64,000 bases of DNA from Aquiflexum balticum DSM 16537. GTDB lineage: Bacteria; Bacteroidota; Bacteroidia; Cytophagales; Cyclobacteriaceae. The stretch spans positions 3,552,001-3,616,000 of the forward strand of contig NZ_LT838813.1 in NCBI RefSeq assembly GCF_900176595.1, read 5' to 3'. Below the pieces are notes generated by a model that saw only the letters and a list, made by a program, of their open reading frames with translations, was not told the DNA's origin and did not search any database. Shown piece by piece: positions 16,555 through 25,665 of this stretch (positions are counted from its first letter, which is position 1; each line of letters opens with the position of its first letter). The translations under genes were made by a program, and so were the position numbers.

Positions 16555-18213
16555 ATGCCCAAATCCTTCTACCTCTTTTCATTTGGAATCCTACTATTTT
16601 GCTTTAGTTGCCAAACAAAAAATCCAAACTCAATAGAATCCGACCTCATCATCTATGGCGGAACCTCCGCTGCCATCACCGCAGCCGTCCAAGCCAAAAA
16701 GATGGGCAAATCAGTCATTGTGGTATCTCCTGATATCCACTTGGGGGGATTGTCGGCTGGGGGATTGGGATTTACAGATACCGGGGACAAATCTGTTATC
16801 GGTGGGTTGGCCAGGGAGTTTTACCACAGGATCTATATGCATTACCAAAGTGAGGATTCCTGGAAATGGCAGAAGAAGGATGAATATGGCAACGTGGGGC
16901 AGGGGACTCCGGCCATTGATGGGAATGCCCGGACCATGTGGATTTTTGAACCCCATGCCGCAGAAAAAGTTTTTGAGGATTTTGTTTCAGAATATGAAAT
17001 CCAAGTCTATCGGGATGAGTGGTTGGATAGAGGAAAGGGTGTACAATTGGAAAATGGCAAGATCATAGCCATCACTACATTGTCAGGAAAAACCTTCAAT
17101 GGCAAAATGTTTATCGATGCCACCTATGAAGGGGATTTGATGGCTGCTGCAGGAGTCAGTTACCATGTGGGCAGAGAATCCAATGAAACCTATGGAGAAA
17201 CATGGAATGGGGTGCAGTTTGGCGTGTTCCAGCACAGGCATTATTTCTATGAACCTATAAGTCCATACCTTATCCCCGGAGATCCTTCTAGCGGTCTTCT
17301 GCCCGAGATTTCTGATGCCCAATTGGCAGAAAACGGTACAGGGGACAATAAAGTGCAGGCATATAATTTCAGAATGTGCCTCAGCCAACATCCTGATAAC
17401 AGGCTACCATTTCCCAAACCTGAAGGCTATGACCCTGCAAGGTATGAATTGTTGGCAAGGGTTTTTGAAACAGGTTGGGATGAGACTTTTGACAAATTTG
17501 ATCCCATTCCCAATCTGAAAACCGACACCAACAATCACGGTCCTTTCAGTACCGATTACATTGGAAAAAATTATGATTATCCGGAAGCCACTTATGAGGA
17601 GCGGAAAGCGATTATCAAGGAACATGAAAACTATCAAAAAGGCCTGATGTATTTTTTGGCCAATGACCCCAAAGTACCCGAAAAAGTAAGAAACGAAATG
17701 AACAAATGGGGATTGGCCAAAGATGAGTTTACAGACAACGGCAATTGGCCCCATCAGATTTATGTCAGGGAGGCAAGGAGATTGATAGGTGATTATGTGA
17801 TGACCGAGCATGATGTTCTGGGTGCCAAACAGGTTCCCCAGCCCATTGGCATGGGTTCCTATGCCTTGGATTCCCACAATATTCAGCGCATTGTCACAGC
17901 TGAGGGATTTGTACAGAATGAAGGAGATATTGGTGTCAAACCTAAGGAACCATACAGTATTTCCTATGGCACCATTATTCCAAAAAAACAGGAATGCGAA
18001 AACCTGTTGGTTGCAGTATGTGTCTCAAGTTCCCACACCGCTTTTGGATCTATCAGGATGGAACCGGTTTTTATGATCTTGGGCCAGTCTGCTGCTACGG
18101 CTGCAGCTTTGGCAATAGATGCAGACCTTGCTGTTCAGGATTTGCCTTATGAAAAATTGCAAGAAAGGCTGAAAACAGATGGACAGGTGATGGTGTTGGA
18201 AGAAAGGTTGTGA
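16555..18213 (+). CDS. FAD-dependent oxidoreductase, lipoprotein (PF12831-type)
   Basis: A 552-residue exported flavoprotein. The signal peptide ends in a lipobox (ILLFCFSCQTKN), so it is probably an envelope lipoprotein. The N-terminal dinucleotide-binding fold reads DLIIYGGTSAAITAAVQAKK, then HLGGLSAGGLGFTDTG, typical of the FAD_oxidored family. A second conserved block, MFIDATYEGDLMAAAGVSY, is about residues 184-202. The C-terminal block SIRMEPVFMILGQSAATAAA closes the FAD site. Substrate is unknown; relatives sit in polysaccharide and sulfated-compound loci. It is paralogous to the next gene (22 bp downstream) and heads a four-gene co-directional run with two sulfatases. Confidence 0.88.
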   Translation: MPKSFYLFSFGILLFCFSCQTKNPNSIESDLIIYGGTSAAITAAVQAKKMGKSVIVVSPDIHLGGLSAGGLGFTDTGDKSVIGGLAREFYHRIYMHYQSEDSWKWQKKDEYGNVGQGTPAIDGNARTMWIFEPHAAEKVFEDFVSEYEIQVYRDEWLDRGKGVQLENGKIIAITTLSGKTFNGKMFIDATYEGDLMAAAGVSYHVGRESNETYGETWNGVQFGVFQHRHYFYEPISPYLIPGDPSSGLLPEISDAQLAENGTGDNKVQAYNFRMCLSQHPDNRLPFPKPEGYDPARYELLARVFETGWDETFDKFDPIPNLKTDTNNHGPFSTDYIGKNYDYPEATYEERKAIIKEHENYQKGLMYFLANDPKVPEKVRNEMNKWGLAKDEFTDNGNWPHQIYVREARRLIGDYVMTEHDVLGAKQVPQPIGMGSYALDSHNIQRIVTAEGFVQNEGDIGVKPKEPYSISYGTIIPKKQECENLLVAVCVSSSHTAFGSIRMEPVFMILGQSAATAAALAIDADLAVQDLPYEKLQERLKTDGQVMVLEERL

Positions 18214-18235
18214 AAAAATCAAAACTAAAAATGAT

Positions 18236-19951
18236 ATGAAGAATTTGTTTTTGCCCCTATTTTTTATTTTATCAGTATGTGCTTCAACCCCCGTCCTCGG
18301 ACAGAACTCTTCCCATGATTTGGTGATTTATGGATCAACATCAGCAGGAATTGCGGCTGCCATTCAGAGCTCGCGTATGGGCAAATCCGTATTGCTCATC
18401 GAGCCTACAAATCACATTGGTGGCTTGACTACAGGGGGATTGGGTGCTACAGATATCGGAAATAAACAGGCAATTGGTGGAATTTCCAGGGAATTTTATC
18501 AAAACATCAAAGCTTACTATGAAAATCCGAATCACTGGAAATGGCAGCACCGATCAGAATATTTTAAACCAAATCCAAATAATCCTTCAAAAGAAGGGGA
18601 AGATGCCATGTGGACTTTTGAGCCTTCTGCGGCAATGAAAGTTTATGAACAGATGATGGCTTCTGAGGACATTGAATTGGTTACTGAAAAAAGGCTCGAC
18701 CGCGAAAAAGGAGTGGAGTTAAATAATAACCGCATTGTTGCCATTACCATGGAAAGCGGGGAAAGGTATCATGGAAAAATGTTTATTGATGCTACCTACG
18801 AAGGTGACCTCATGGCAGCAGCGGGAGTGAGTTATATGGTAGGAAGGGAAGCCAACACCGAATTTGGGGAAACGCTAAATGGAGTCCAAGCAAATTATTA
18901 TAATATTACCCTGAAGGGTAAAGTTTCCCGGAATGCTGTTCACCATAATTTTATACCAGGAGTTGACCCTTTCATAAAGAAAGGAAACCCTTCCAGTGGT
19001 TTGCTGCCCTTCATAATAGAAGGAGGCCCGGGAATCGATGGGACTGCAGACAATAAAATTCAGGCTTATTGCTACCGCATGACCTTGACTGATCATCCTG
19101 AGAATAGGATTCCATTTGAGAAACCGAAAAACTACCGGGAACTCGATTATGAGCTGTTATTTCGAAATTACGAAGCTGCCACAGGACCTATTGAAAAAAT
19201 GTACCACTATGGAGATCCTTTGGTTCCTTGGATCAATTCTTCAATGCCCAACAGAAAGACGGACACCAATAACCAAAAAGGATTTTCTACTGATTTCATA
19301 GGTCAAAACTTTGATTACCCCGAAGCAAGCTATGAAGAAAGAGAGGAAATAGCTCAGCGTCACCTTGAATACCAACAAGGATTGATGTGGACATTGGCTT
19401 ATCATCCGAGAATTCCTGAAAAAGTGAGGGAGGTGGTATCCAAGTGGGGCTTGGCCAAAGATGAATTTGAAGAAAGGGGTGGATGGACACCTCAGCTTTA
19501 TGTTCGTGAAGCCAGAAGAATGCGCAGCGACTATGTGGTAACCCAGCGGGATTGTGAGGACTTGGAGACGCAGGTGGGGGATGCTGTAGGACTTGCTGCT
19601 TATACTATGGATAGCCACATGGTTCAGCGCTATGTGGATCACAATGGTTATGTCCAAAATGAAGGGAATTTTGAAGCGGGAGTAGAGAGACCCTTCCCAA
19701 TTCCATTTCGGGCAATTATTCCCAAAAAGGGTGAAGTGAGTAATTTATTGGTTCCCGTCTGTGTGAGTTCCTCGCATGTTGCTTTTGGGTCTATCCGGAT
19801 GGAACCGGTATTTATGGTATTGGGTCAATCTGCTGCCACAGCGGCTGTTTTGGCCATTGACGAAAATGTTGCCGTCCAGGATTTGCCTTATGAAAAATTA
19901 CAGATAAGGCTGAAAGCAGATGGGCAGGTGTTGGCGTTCGAAAAGAAATAG
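18236..19951 (+). CDS. FAD-dependent oxidoreductase, secreted (paralogue of upstream gene)
   Basis: A 571-residue exported flavoprotein with an ordinary signal peptide (MKNLFLPLFFILSVCASTPVLGQ) instead of a lipobox. It shares the paralogue's blocks throughout: DLVIYGSTSAGIAAAIQSSR, then HIGGLTTGGLGATDIG, MFIDATYEGDLMAAAGVSYM and SIRMEPVFMVLGQSAATAAV. The pair therefore arose by tandem duplication, with one copy probably membrane-tethered and the other soluble in the periplasm. An insertion around GPGIDGTADNKIQAYCYRMT distinguishes it slightly. Substrate is unknown. The first sulfatase follows 45 bp downstream. Confidence 0.88.
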   Translation: MKNLFLPLFFILSVCASTPVLGQNSSHDLVIYGSTSAGIAAAIQSSRMGKSVLLIEPTNHIGGLTTGGLGATDIGNKQAIGGISREFYQNIKAYYENPNHWKWQHRSEYFKPNPNNPSKEGEDAMWTFEPSAAMKVYEQMMASEDIELVTEKRLDREKGVELNNNRIVAITMESGERYHGKMFIDATYEGDLMAAAGVSYMVGREANTEFGETLNGVQANYYNITLKGKVSRNAVHHNFIPGVDPFIKKGNPSSGLLPFIIEGGPGIDGTADNKIQAYCYRMTLTDHPENRIPFEKPKNYRELDYELLFRNYEAATGPIEKMYHYGDPLVPWINSSMPNRKTDTNNQKGFSTDFIGQNFDYPEASYEEREEIAQRHLEYQQGLMWTLAYHPRIPEKVREVVSKWGLAKDEFEERGGWTPQLYVREARRMRSDYVVTQRDCEDLETQVGDAVGLAAYTMDSHMVQRYVDHNGYVQNEGNFEAGVERPFPIPFRAIIPKKGEVSNLLVPVCVSSSHVAFGSIRMEPVFMVLGQSAATAAVLAIDENVAVQDLPYEKLQIRLKADGQVLAFEKK

Positions 19952-19996
19952 TAGATTGGTAAATCTTTTTGGAATTCATCACATTTGAGAACAAAC

Positions 19997-21526
19997 ATGA
20001 AGAAAACTGACAAAACGTTTTTTCAAATAATATACCTTATTGCGTTAGGGTTGACATATTCCTGTCAAACCGCCCACAAGGAAACCACTACTACCCATCT
20101 CCCAAATATTATCCTCCTAATGGGTGATGACCATGGATGGGATGAAGTGGGCTATAACGGACATCCTTATTTACAAACCCCTGTGTTGGACGATATGGCT
20201 GCCACAGGATTGAGAATGGACCGCTTTTATTCGGCTTCACCTGTATGTTCGCCTACCCGGGGAAGTGTCATCACTGGCAGACATCCCAATCGATACGGGA
20301 CCTTTACACCAGGTTCTTCGATCCGACCTGAGGAAATCAGTATTGCCCAAGTCATGAAAAAGGCCGGATATGCAACAGCCCATTTTGGAAAATGGCACTT
20401 GGGACCTGTAAAGGCCACATCTCCAACCAATCCTGCAGCCATGGGCTTTGATGAATACCTTTCCCATGACAACTTCTTTGAAATGAATCCCTATTTGTCC
20501 AGAAACGGCGAGCCTGAAGAAATCTATGAGGGGGAAAGTTCGGAGATTCTTGTAAGGGAAGCCATCCGTTTTATACAAAAAGCGCAAGAAAATAATCAAC
20601 CGTTTTTTGTAGTCATCTGGTATGGTTCACCCCATGAACCCTATAGTGGATTGCCCGAAGATCTTGCGCTATATGACGATTTGCCGGAATCCTTTGGAGA
20701 TAAAATAGTGAGATTGACTTCCAATGAAACAGGACAACAAATAGATAGACCCCAAAGGGATGTGCTGCAGGAACGCTTTGCAGAAATAACGGCGATGGAT
20801 CGTTCAATCGGTCAGATGAGAGATTATCTTAAGGCTGAAGCCTTACGCCAAAACACCATATTATGGTATTTTGGAGATAATGGAACTCCTCCTGAAGGAA
20901 ATGCAACTGTGCCATTTAGAGGTGAAAAAGGGCAGGTTTATGAGGGCGGGGTGAGAGTACCCTCAGTCCTGGAATGGCCTGCAAGAATTTCCAGACCAAT
21001 GGATTCTGGGGTAAATGCCGTCACTTCTGATGTGTTTCCTACACTTTGTGCCATAACAGGGCAGCCACTACCGGACAGACCAATGGATGGAATCGATCTT
21101 ACTCCCTTATTTGATGGAAAAATGGAAGAACGCAGCGAACCCATTAAGTTTTGGAACGGAAGGGTTCGCCAGGAAGATGGTTATATTCCATTGCCATATA
21201 TTGATCCTGAATTGCAAAAAGGAACCTCCCCTTTGGTCAAACTCATGAACGGAATCGCAACCAGAAATTTCACTAATTTTCATCATCCGGATATTCAGGA
21301 AAAGGATTTTGGAGGGGCAAGGGCTATTTTGGACAATCAATATAAATTGGTCATCCATGGCGGAATTGGGGAGAATGCGAAGAGTGAACTCTTTGATATC
21401 AAAAAGGATTCCGCAGAAATCAACAACCTGATTCATGAGTTGCCTGAAATGGCTTTACTTCTTGATGAGAAACTTAAAATTTGGCAACAGTCTGTTTTGG
21501 AGAGTTTGATGGGATATGATTATTGA
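19997..21526 (+). CDS. Sulfatase, formylglycine type, lipoprotein
   Basis: A 509-residue sulfatase. The signature AYASPVCSPTR-type site reads SASPVCSPTRGS, so Cys84 should be converted to formylglycine. Metal-site residues are visible in LLMGDDHGWDE (Asp44, Asp45) and in WYFGDNGTPPEGN. The catalytic HFGKWHLG motif follows. A lipobox-like LTYSCQTAHK suggests an envelope lipoprotein. The ATG at 19997 is preferred over a TTG 12 bp upstream. The substrate is unknown; the nearest families act on sulfated sugars. The stop overlaps the region just before the next sulfatase, so the two are co-transcribed. A sulfatase-maturing enzyme is not in this window. Confidence 0.92.
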   Translation: MKKTDKTFFQIIYLIALGLTYSCQTAHKETTTTHLPNIILLMGDDHGWDEVGYNGHPYLQTPVLDDMAATGLRMDRFYSASPVCSPTRGSVITGRHPNRYGTFTPGSSIRPEEISIAQVMKKAGYATAHFGKWHLGPVKATSPTNPAAMGFDEYLSHDNFFEMNPYLSRNGEPEEIYEGESSEILVREAIRFIQKAQENNQPFFVVIWYGSPHEPYSGLPEDLALYDDLPESFGDKIVRLTSNETGQQIDRPQRDVLQERFAEITAMDRSIGQMRDYLKAEALRQNTILWYFGDNGTPPEGNATVPFRGEKGQVYEGGVRVPSVLEWPARISRPMDSGVNAVTSDVFPTLCAITGQPLPDRPMDGIDLTPLFDGKMEERSEPIKFWNGRVRQEDGYIPLPYIDPELQKGTSPLVKLMNGIATRNFTNFHHPDIQEKDFGGARAILDNQYKLVIHGGIGENAKSELFDIKKDSAEINNLIHELPEMALLLDEKLKIWQQSVLESLMGYDY

Positions 21527-21537
21527 AACAAAAAAAG

Positions 21538-23085
21538 ATGATGAAAATATCAGTATTTCTGCTCAGTTTGACGATTTCCAGTGTTTTAGCACCGGCAGGC
21601 TATGCCCAAAATTCATCACAGCTTCCCAATATCATCTATATCCTTGCTGATGATATGGGATATGGAGATGTTTCTTCGTTTAACCCTGAGTCTAAAATTA
21701 TCACCTCTCACATAGACCGGTTGGCCAATAATGGGATAAAATTCACGGATGCCTATACCAGTTCAGCGGTTTGTACGCCTACTCGGTACGGAATCTTGAC
21801 TGGCCGGTATAGTTGGCGCTCTGAACTGAAATCCGGAGTTCTTAGCGGCTATTCCCCACCCTTGATAGATTCGGACAGACTGACGGTCGGTAAGATGCTT
21901 CAGGATAAAGGATACCATACAGCATTTGTTGGTAAATGGCATTTGGGATGGGATTGGCATTTTGAAACGGAGCAGGAGAATTTGATTGATCTTGGGAAAA
22001 ATTTTGAAATTGATTATGCAAAACCGGTCAAAAATGGACCCAATGAAAGGGGATTTTCCTATTCTTATGGCTTCAGTGGTTCATTGGATATGCCTCCTTA
22101 TGTGTATGTTGAAAACGGAAGTGTGACAGCGCTTCCCGATAGGGAAACGGTAAATGTGGACGCTAAGGCCTTTTGGAGAAAAGGGCAGACAGGTAGCGAT
22201 TTTGATCATGTACAGGTTTTACCCGATTTGACTGAAAAAGCTGTTCAATATATTGTGGACCGATCAGGAGACAATAAGCCTTTCTTCCTTTATTTTGCTC
22301 TCCCTGCTCCCCATACGCCGATTTTGCCAACAACAGAATTTATGGGAAAAAGCAATACCAATTTATATGGGGATTTCATGTTGCAGGTGGATGATGTAGT
22401 CGGACGTATCACTGAGGTTTTGGAAGAGCAAGGATTGTTGGAAAATACCCTTTTGATTTTTACCAGTGACAACGGATGCTCTCCAACTGCAAACTTTCCT
22501 GAGCTTTTGAAAGTGGATCATCATCCGTCTTATATCTTTAGAGGTCATAAGGCCGATATTTTTGAAGGAGGACTCAGGGTACCTTTTATAGTCCATTGGC
22601 CTGAAAAAATCCTCACCCCCAAATCTTCTGATGCCCTGATCTCTACCACCGATTTCATGGCTACTGTAGCTGAAATTACTTCATATCCCATACCGCCAAA
22701 TGCTGCCGAAGACAGCTTCAGTTTTTTGGATATTTTGGTAGATAAACCAACCTTGACTGAAAGACCCCATGTGGTTCTCCACTCCATTGAGGGTCGGTTT
22801 GCCATCCGAAAGGATGATTGGAAACTCATCCTTTGGCCAGGTTCAGGTGGATGGAGTGATCCGAAATCCAACAAGGAGCTTAACAACCTTCCCCCCATGC
22901 AATTGTATGATCTCAAAAAGGATCCCGGTGAAAAACAAAACCTTATTGACCAATATCCTCAAGTGGTCAGCCAACTAAGGGAGGAACTTATCCGCTTGAT
23001 TCAAGACGGAAGGAGCACTCCCGGTCCTAAACAAAGAAACGATGGGCAGGAAATTTGGGATCAGGTAAAATGGATTCTTGATTGA
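21538..23085 (+). CDS. Arylsulfatase A-like sulfatase, secreted
   Basis: A 515-residue exported sulfatase with a signal peptide (ISVFLLSLTISSVLAPAGYA) and the formylglycine motif SSAVCTPTRYGILTGRYSWR (Cys79). The metal-binding NIIYILADDMGYGDVSSFNP and the catalytic FVGKWHLGWDW are intact, as is FTSDNGCSPTANF. The FxGHK segment (IFRGHKADIFEGG) near residue 335 is typical of arylsulfatase/GALNS-like members. An ATG at 21538 is chosen over a TTG that overlaps the previous stop. It is the last gene of the four-gene FAD/sulfatase run and converges on the endonuclease-fold gene with a 41-bp gap. Confidence 0.93.
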   Translation: MMKISVFLLSLTISSVLAPAGYAQNSSQLPNIIYILADDMGYGDVSSFNPESKIITSHIDRLANNGIKFTDAYTSSAVCTPTRYGILTGRYSWRSELKSGVLSGYSPPLIDSDRLTVGKMLQDKGYHTAFVGKWHLGWDWHFETEQENLIDLGKNFEIDYAKPVKNGPNERGFSYSYGFSGSLDMPPYVYVENGSVTALPDRETVNVDAKAFWRKGQTGSDFDHVQVLPDLTEKAVQYIVDRSGDNKPFFLYFALPAPHTPILPTTEFMGKSNTNLYGDFMLQVDDVVGRITEVLEEQGLLENTLLIFTSDNGCSPTANFPELLKVDHHPSYIFRGHKADIFEGGLRVPFIVHWPEKILTPKSSDALISTTDFMATVAEITSYPIPPNAAEDSFSFLDILVDKPTLTERPHVVLHSIEGRFAIRKDDWKLILWPGSGGWSDPKSNKELNNLPPMQLYDLKKDPGEKQNLIDQYPQVVSQLREELIRLIQDGRSTPGPKQRNDGQEIWDQVKWILD

Positions 23086-23126
23086 ACCCCAAACTTTGAC
23101 ATATAATCCTGGCAGCAGTACATCAC

Positions 23127-24038
23127 TTATTTTCTAAAGATAGCAACTACAGGAAAATGATCGGAAAGTTTTTCAGTTTCCCCGTAATTGATGATTTCAG
23201 CATGGATAACACTATCCTCAAAATATGGACTCGCCAGGATATAATCTATCCTTTTTTGAAAGGTAGCTATTTCAGATGGGGCCATATCTCCCGTTACCAA
23301 TGGAGTTGGGAAGGATTTTAAATTGGAATTTGCAACTTTTGGCTTGACCACATCAATCAGTGGCATGGAAAAGAATTTTGACATCACACTGTAATCTATC
23401 TTATTATTCCTCAGGTTGATAAAAGCTTCAGCACCTTTCTCAGCCAATCGAATACTATCCGCTTTTTGAGCCAATCTAAGCTCTGTAGGGTTGCTTTTGT
23501 CAAAGTTGATATCGAATGGACTATGGGCATTGAAATCCCCCAATATCATATATTTTTCCTGTCCGGTTTTTATCAATACATTTTCTATATACTCAGAGAG
23601 TAATTCTGCTTCCCTTCTTCTAAACTGCCAATCCTGGGGACTAAGGTGAACCACTAGAAAATCTATTCCCAGTGTTTGGGCATGAAGCATACCATGCCAC
23701 ATTCCGCCGATCATTTTTGTTTTCAGTACCAAAGGTGTTTTGGAAGTGATGCCAATTGGATAGCCATCTTCTTTTAGTAGAATGGAATAAGGATGTCCCC
23801 ATTGGGACGCAAGAGTCTGTAATTTTTCGGGTGTAAAATCATTCAATTCCTGGAATCCTATCACATCGGCATCCTGTTCCTGTAGCCATTTGACCATGGC
23901 AGCTTCTCTGTCCTTGTCTTTTCCCCATTCAAATCCATTCCAGATATTATAACTCATCACTTTGATTTGGTCCGTTTGAGCGATTACATGGATATTGAAT
24001 GAAAAAGCGATCAGGAGAAAGATAAAATTCTTGTTCAT
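23127..24038 (-). CDS. Exported endonuclease/exonuclease/phosphatase-family protein
   Basis: A 303-residue protein with a signal peptide (NKNFIFLLIAFSFNIHVIAQ) and the EEP fold. Motifs in order are VMSYNIWNG (metal/phosphate), DVIGFQELND (catalytic Glu), DFLVVHLSPQDW, YMILGDFNAHSP (Asp-Asn pair), RIDYILASPYFED and LSDHFPVVAIF (catalytic Asp-His). All key residues of Mg2+-dependent phosphodiesterases are present. Exported members may act on extracellular nucleic acids, phospholipids or inositol phosphates; the substrate cannot be decided. The ATG at 24038 is chosen because it places the signal peptide at the N-terminus. It is divergent from the mannonate-dehydratase-like gene. Confidence 0.9.
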   Translation of the reverse strand: MNKNFIFLLIAFSFNIHVIAQTDQIKVMSYNIWNGFEWGKDKDREAAMVKWLQEQDADVIGFQELNDFTPEKLQTLASQWGHPYSILLKEDGYPIGITSKTPLVLKTKMIGGMWHGMLHAQTLGIDFLVVHLSPQDWQFRRREAELLSEYIENVLIKTGQEKYMILGDFNAHSPFDINFDKSNPTELRLAQKADSIRLAEKGAEAFINLRNNKIDYSVMSKFFSMPLIDVVKPKVANSNLKSFPTPLVTGDMAPSEIATFQKRIDYILASPYFEDSVIHAEIINYGETEKLSDHFPVVAIFRK

Positions 24039-24233
24039 GACTTTTTTTATGATTTGTTTGAAGACGAATAATTTCAATTAAAGATAAGGACTTGCATCGG
24101 CAAATGGGGAATAATTCTTCCGTAAAGATTCCATTTCGTAAAATAAGGATTGGACAAAGCTTTGTATAATGTTAGATTGTATCAAAAATCAATTTCAAAT
24201 CAAAAAAGCAATTACAATCAAAATAATAAACAA

Positions 24234-25595
24234 ATGGAGGTAAAGAAAAATCACAAAATAGTAGGGAGAAGAGAGGTGTTAAAAGGATTGGGCTTCGGGT
24301 CAGCTGTGGGGGCATTGGGGATATTTGGAGGCCTACCTGATGCATCTGCCAAGGAAATGAAAGAAACTCCTTCCTACGCCAGAGGAATGGCTCCAATTAC
24401 CATCAAAAGCGTAAAAGCCATCACTACAAGACCTAGTGGTTCCAATTTGATTGTCGTGAAAGTTGAAACCTCCGAACCCGGTCTGTATGGTTATGGATGT
24501 GCTACTTTTACCCAAAGGGCTTTTGCGGTCCTTCCTGCCATAGAATACCTGAATGAGTTTTGTGAAGGAAAAGATGTGGACAACATTGAAGACATGTGGC
24601 AATCTGCTTATGTCAGTTCCTATTGGCGAAATGGCCCTGTACTCAACAATGCCTTAAGTGGTCTGGATCAGGCATTATGGGATATCAAAGGAAAACGGGC
24701 AAATATGCCGGTGTACCAATTGTTGGGCGGAAAATGTCGTTTTGCCATTCCATGCTATGCCCATGCCAATGGAAAGACACCGGAGGAAGTTGCCGTAGAT
24801 GTTCAGAAGTTTATAGATCAAGGTTACAAATATGTCCGGATCCAGCAGGGTGGGTATGGGGGCGCAGGGATTACCGGAACTCCGGATTTTAAAAAAGCAG
24901 GATTTGCTAAGGAAACAGATGGATATATGGACCAAAGGACTTATCTGCAATCTGTTCCCAAGATGTTTGAATTGGTAAGGAAAGTCTGTGGGTCTGAGGT
25001 AGAACTGCTACATGATATCCATGAAAGGGTCAGGCCTATAGATGCTATTAATCTTATCAAGAATGTAGAGCAATATGATCCGTTTTTTATTGAAGATCCT
25101 TTTTCTCCGGAAAATATGGAATGGTTCAAGCAACTCAGGGCTACCACTTCAGTGCCCATCGCTATGGGAGAATTGTTCAATAATATTAATGAATTCAAAA
25201 ATCCCATGGTGAATCATTGGTTTGACTATATCAGGATCCATGTTTCCCAGATAGGTGGGCTGACACCTGCGATGAAAGTTGCCCGGCTTGGGGAATTCTA
25301 TGGCATTGATACCGCTTGGCACGGACCAGGAGACGTTTCTCCGGTAGGGCATGCAGCTCAGGCCCATATGGATTATGCCATTTGGAATTTTGGCATTCAA
25401 GAGGCAGCACAGTTTTCAGATCAGTTAAGGGAGGTCTTCCCAGGATGCCCGACCATGAATAATGGATACATGTCGGTCAATGAAGCGCCGGGATTTGGAG
25501 TGGAAGTCAATGAAAAATTGGCAGCAAAATATCCCATGACCACCAAATCCAGCTGGACAATCCGAAAAGCAGATGGGACGATTATAAAGCCTTGA
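24234..25595 (+). CDS. Tat-exported mannonate dehydratase-like enolase-superfamily enzyme
   Basis: A 453-residue enolase-superfamily enzyme of the ManD/RspA subgroup, which dehydrates D-mannonate or related sugar acids. The N-terminus has a twin-arginine signal (GRREVLKGLGFGSAVGALGI). Metal ligands fit Asp261 (LLHDIHERV), Glu287 (FFIEDPF) and Glu313 (IAMGELF). His263 and His363 (AWHGPGDVSP) match ManD catalytic or substrate-binding histidines. A YGYGCATFTQ block is typical of the subgroup. Many RspA relatives are weak or inactive on mannonate, so the true substrate may differ. Export is unusual for this family. It may process uronic or aldonic acids released by neighbouring enzymes. Confidence 0.87.
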   Translation: MEVKKNHKIVGRREVLKGLGFGSAVGALGIFGGLPDASAKEMKETPSYARGMAPITIKSVKAITTRPSGSNLIVVKVETSEPGLYGYGCATFTQRAFAVLPAIEYLNEFCEGKDVDNIEDMWQSAYVSSYWRNGPVLNNALSGLDQALWDIKGKRANMPVYQLLGGKCRFAIPCYAHANGKTPEEVAVDVQKFIDQGYKYVRIQQGGYGGAGITGTPDFKKAGFAKETDGYMDQRTYLQSVPKMFELVRKVCGSEVELLHDIHERVRPIDAINLIKNVEQYDPFFIEDPFSPENMEWFKQLRATTSVPIAMGELFNNINEFKNPMVNHWFDYIRIHVSQIGGLTPAMKVARLGEFYGIDTAWHGPGDVSPVGHAAQAHMDYAIWNFGIQEAAQFSDQLREVFPGCPTMNNGYMSVNEAPGFGVEVNEKLAAKYPMTTKSSWTIRKADGTIIKP

Positions 25596-25665
25596 TCTCC
25601 TTTGGCATGTTAATTGGAGCCTGATTCAACTAAACCACTTTGTACTCGTTTCCAATTAAGTACCC

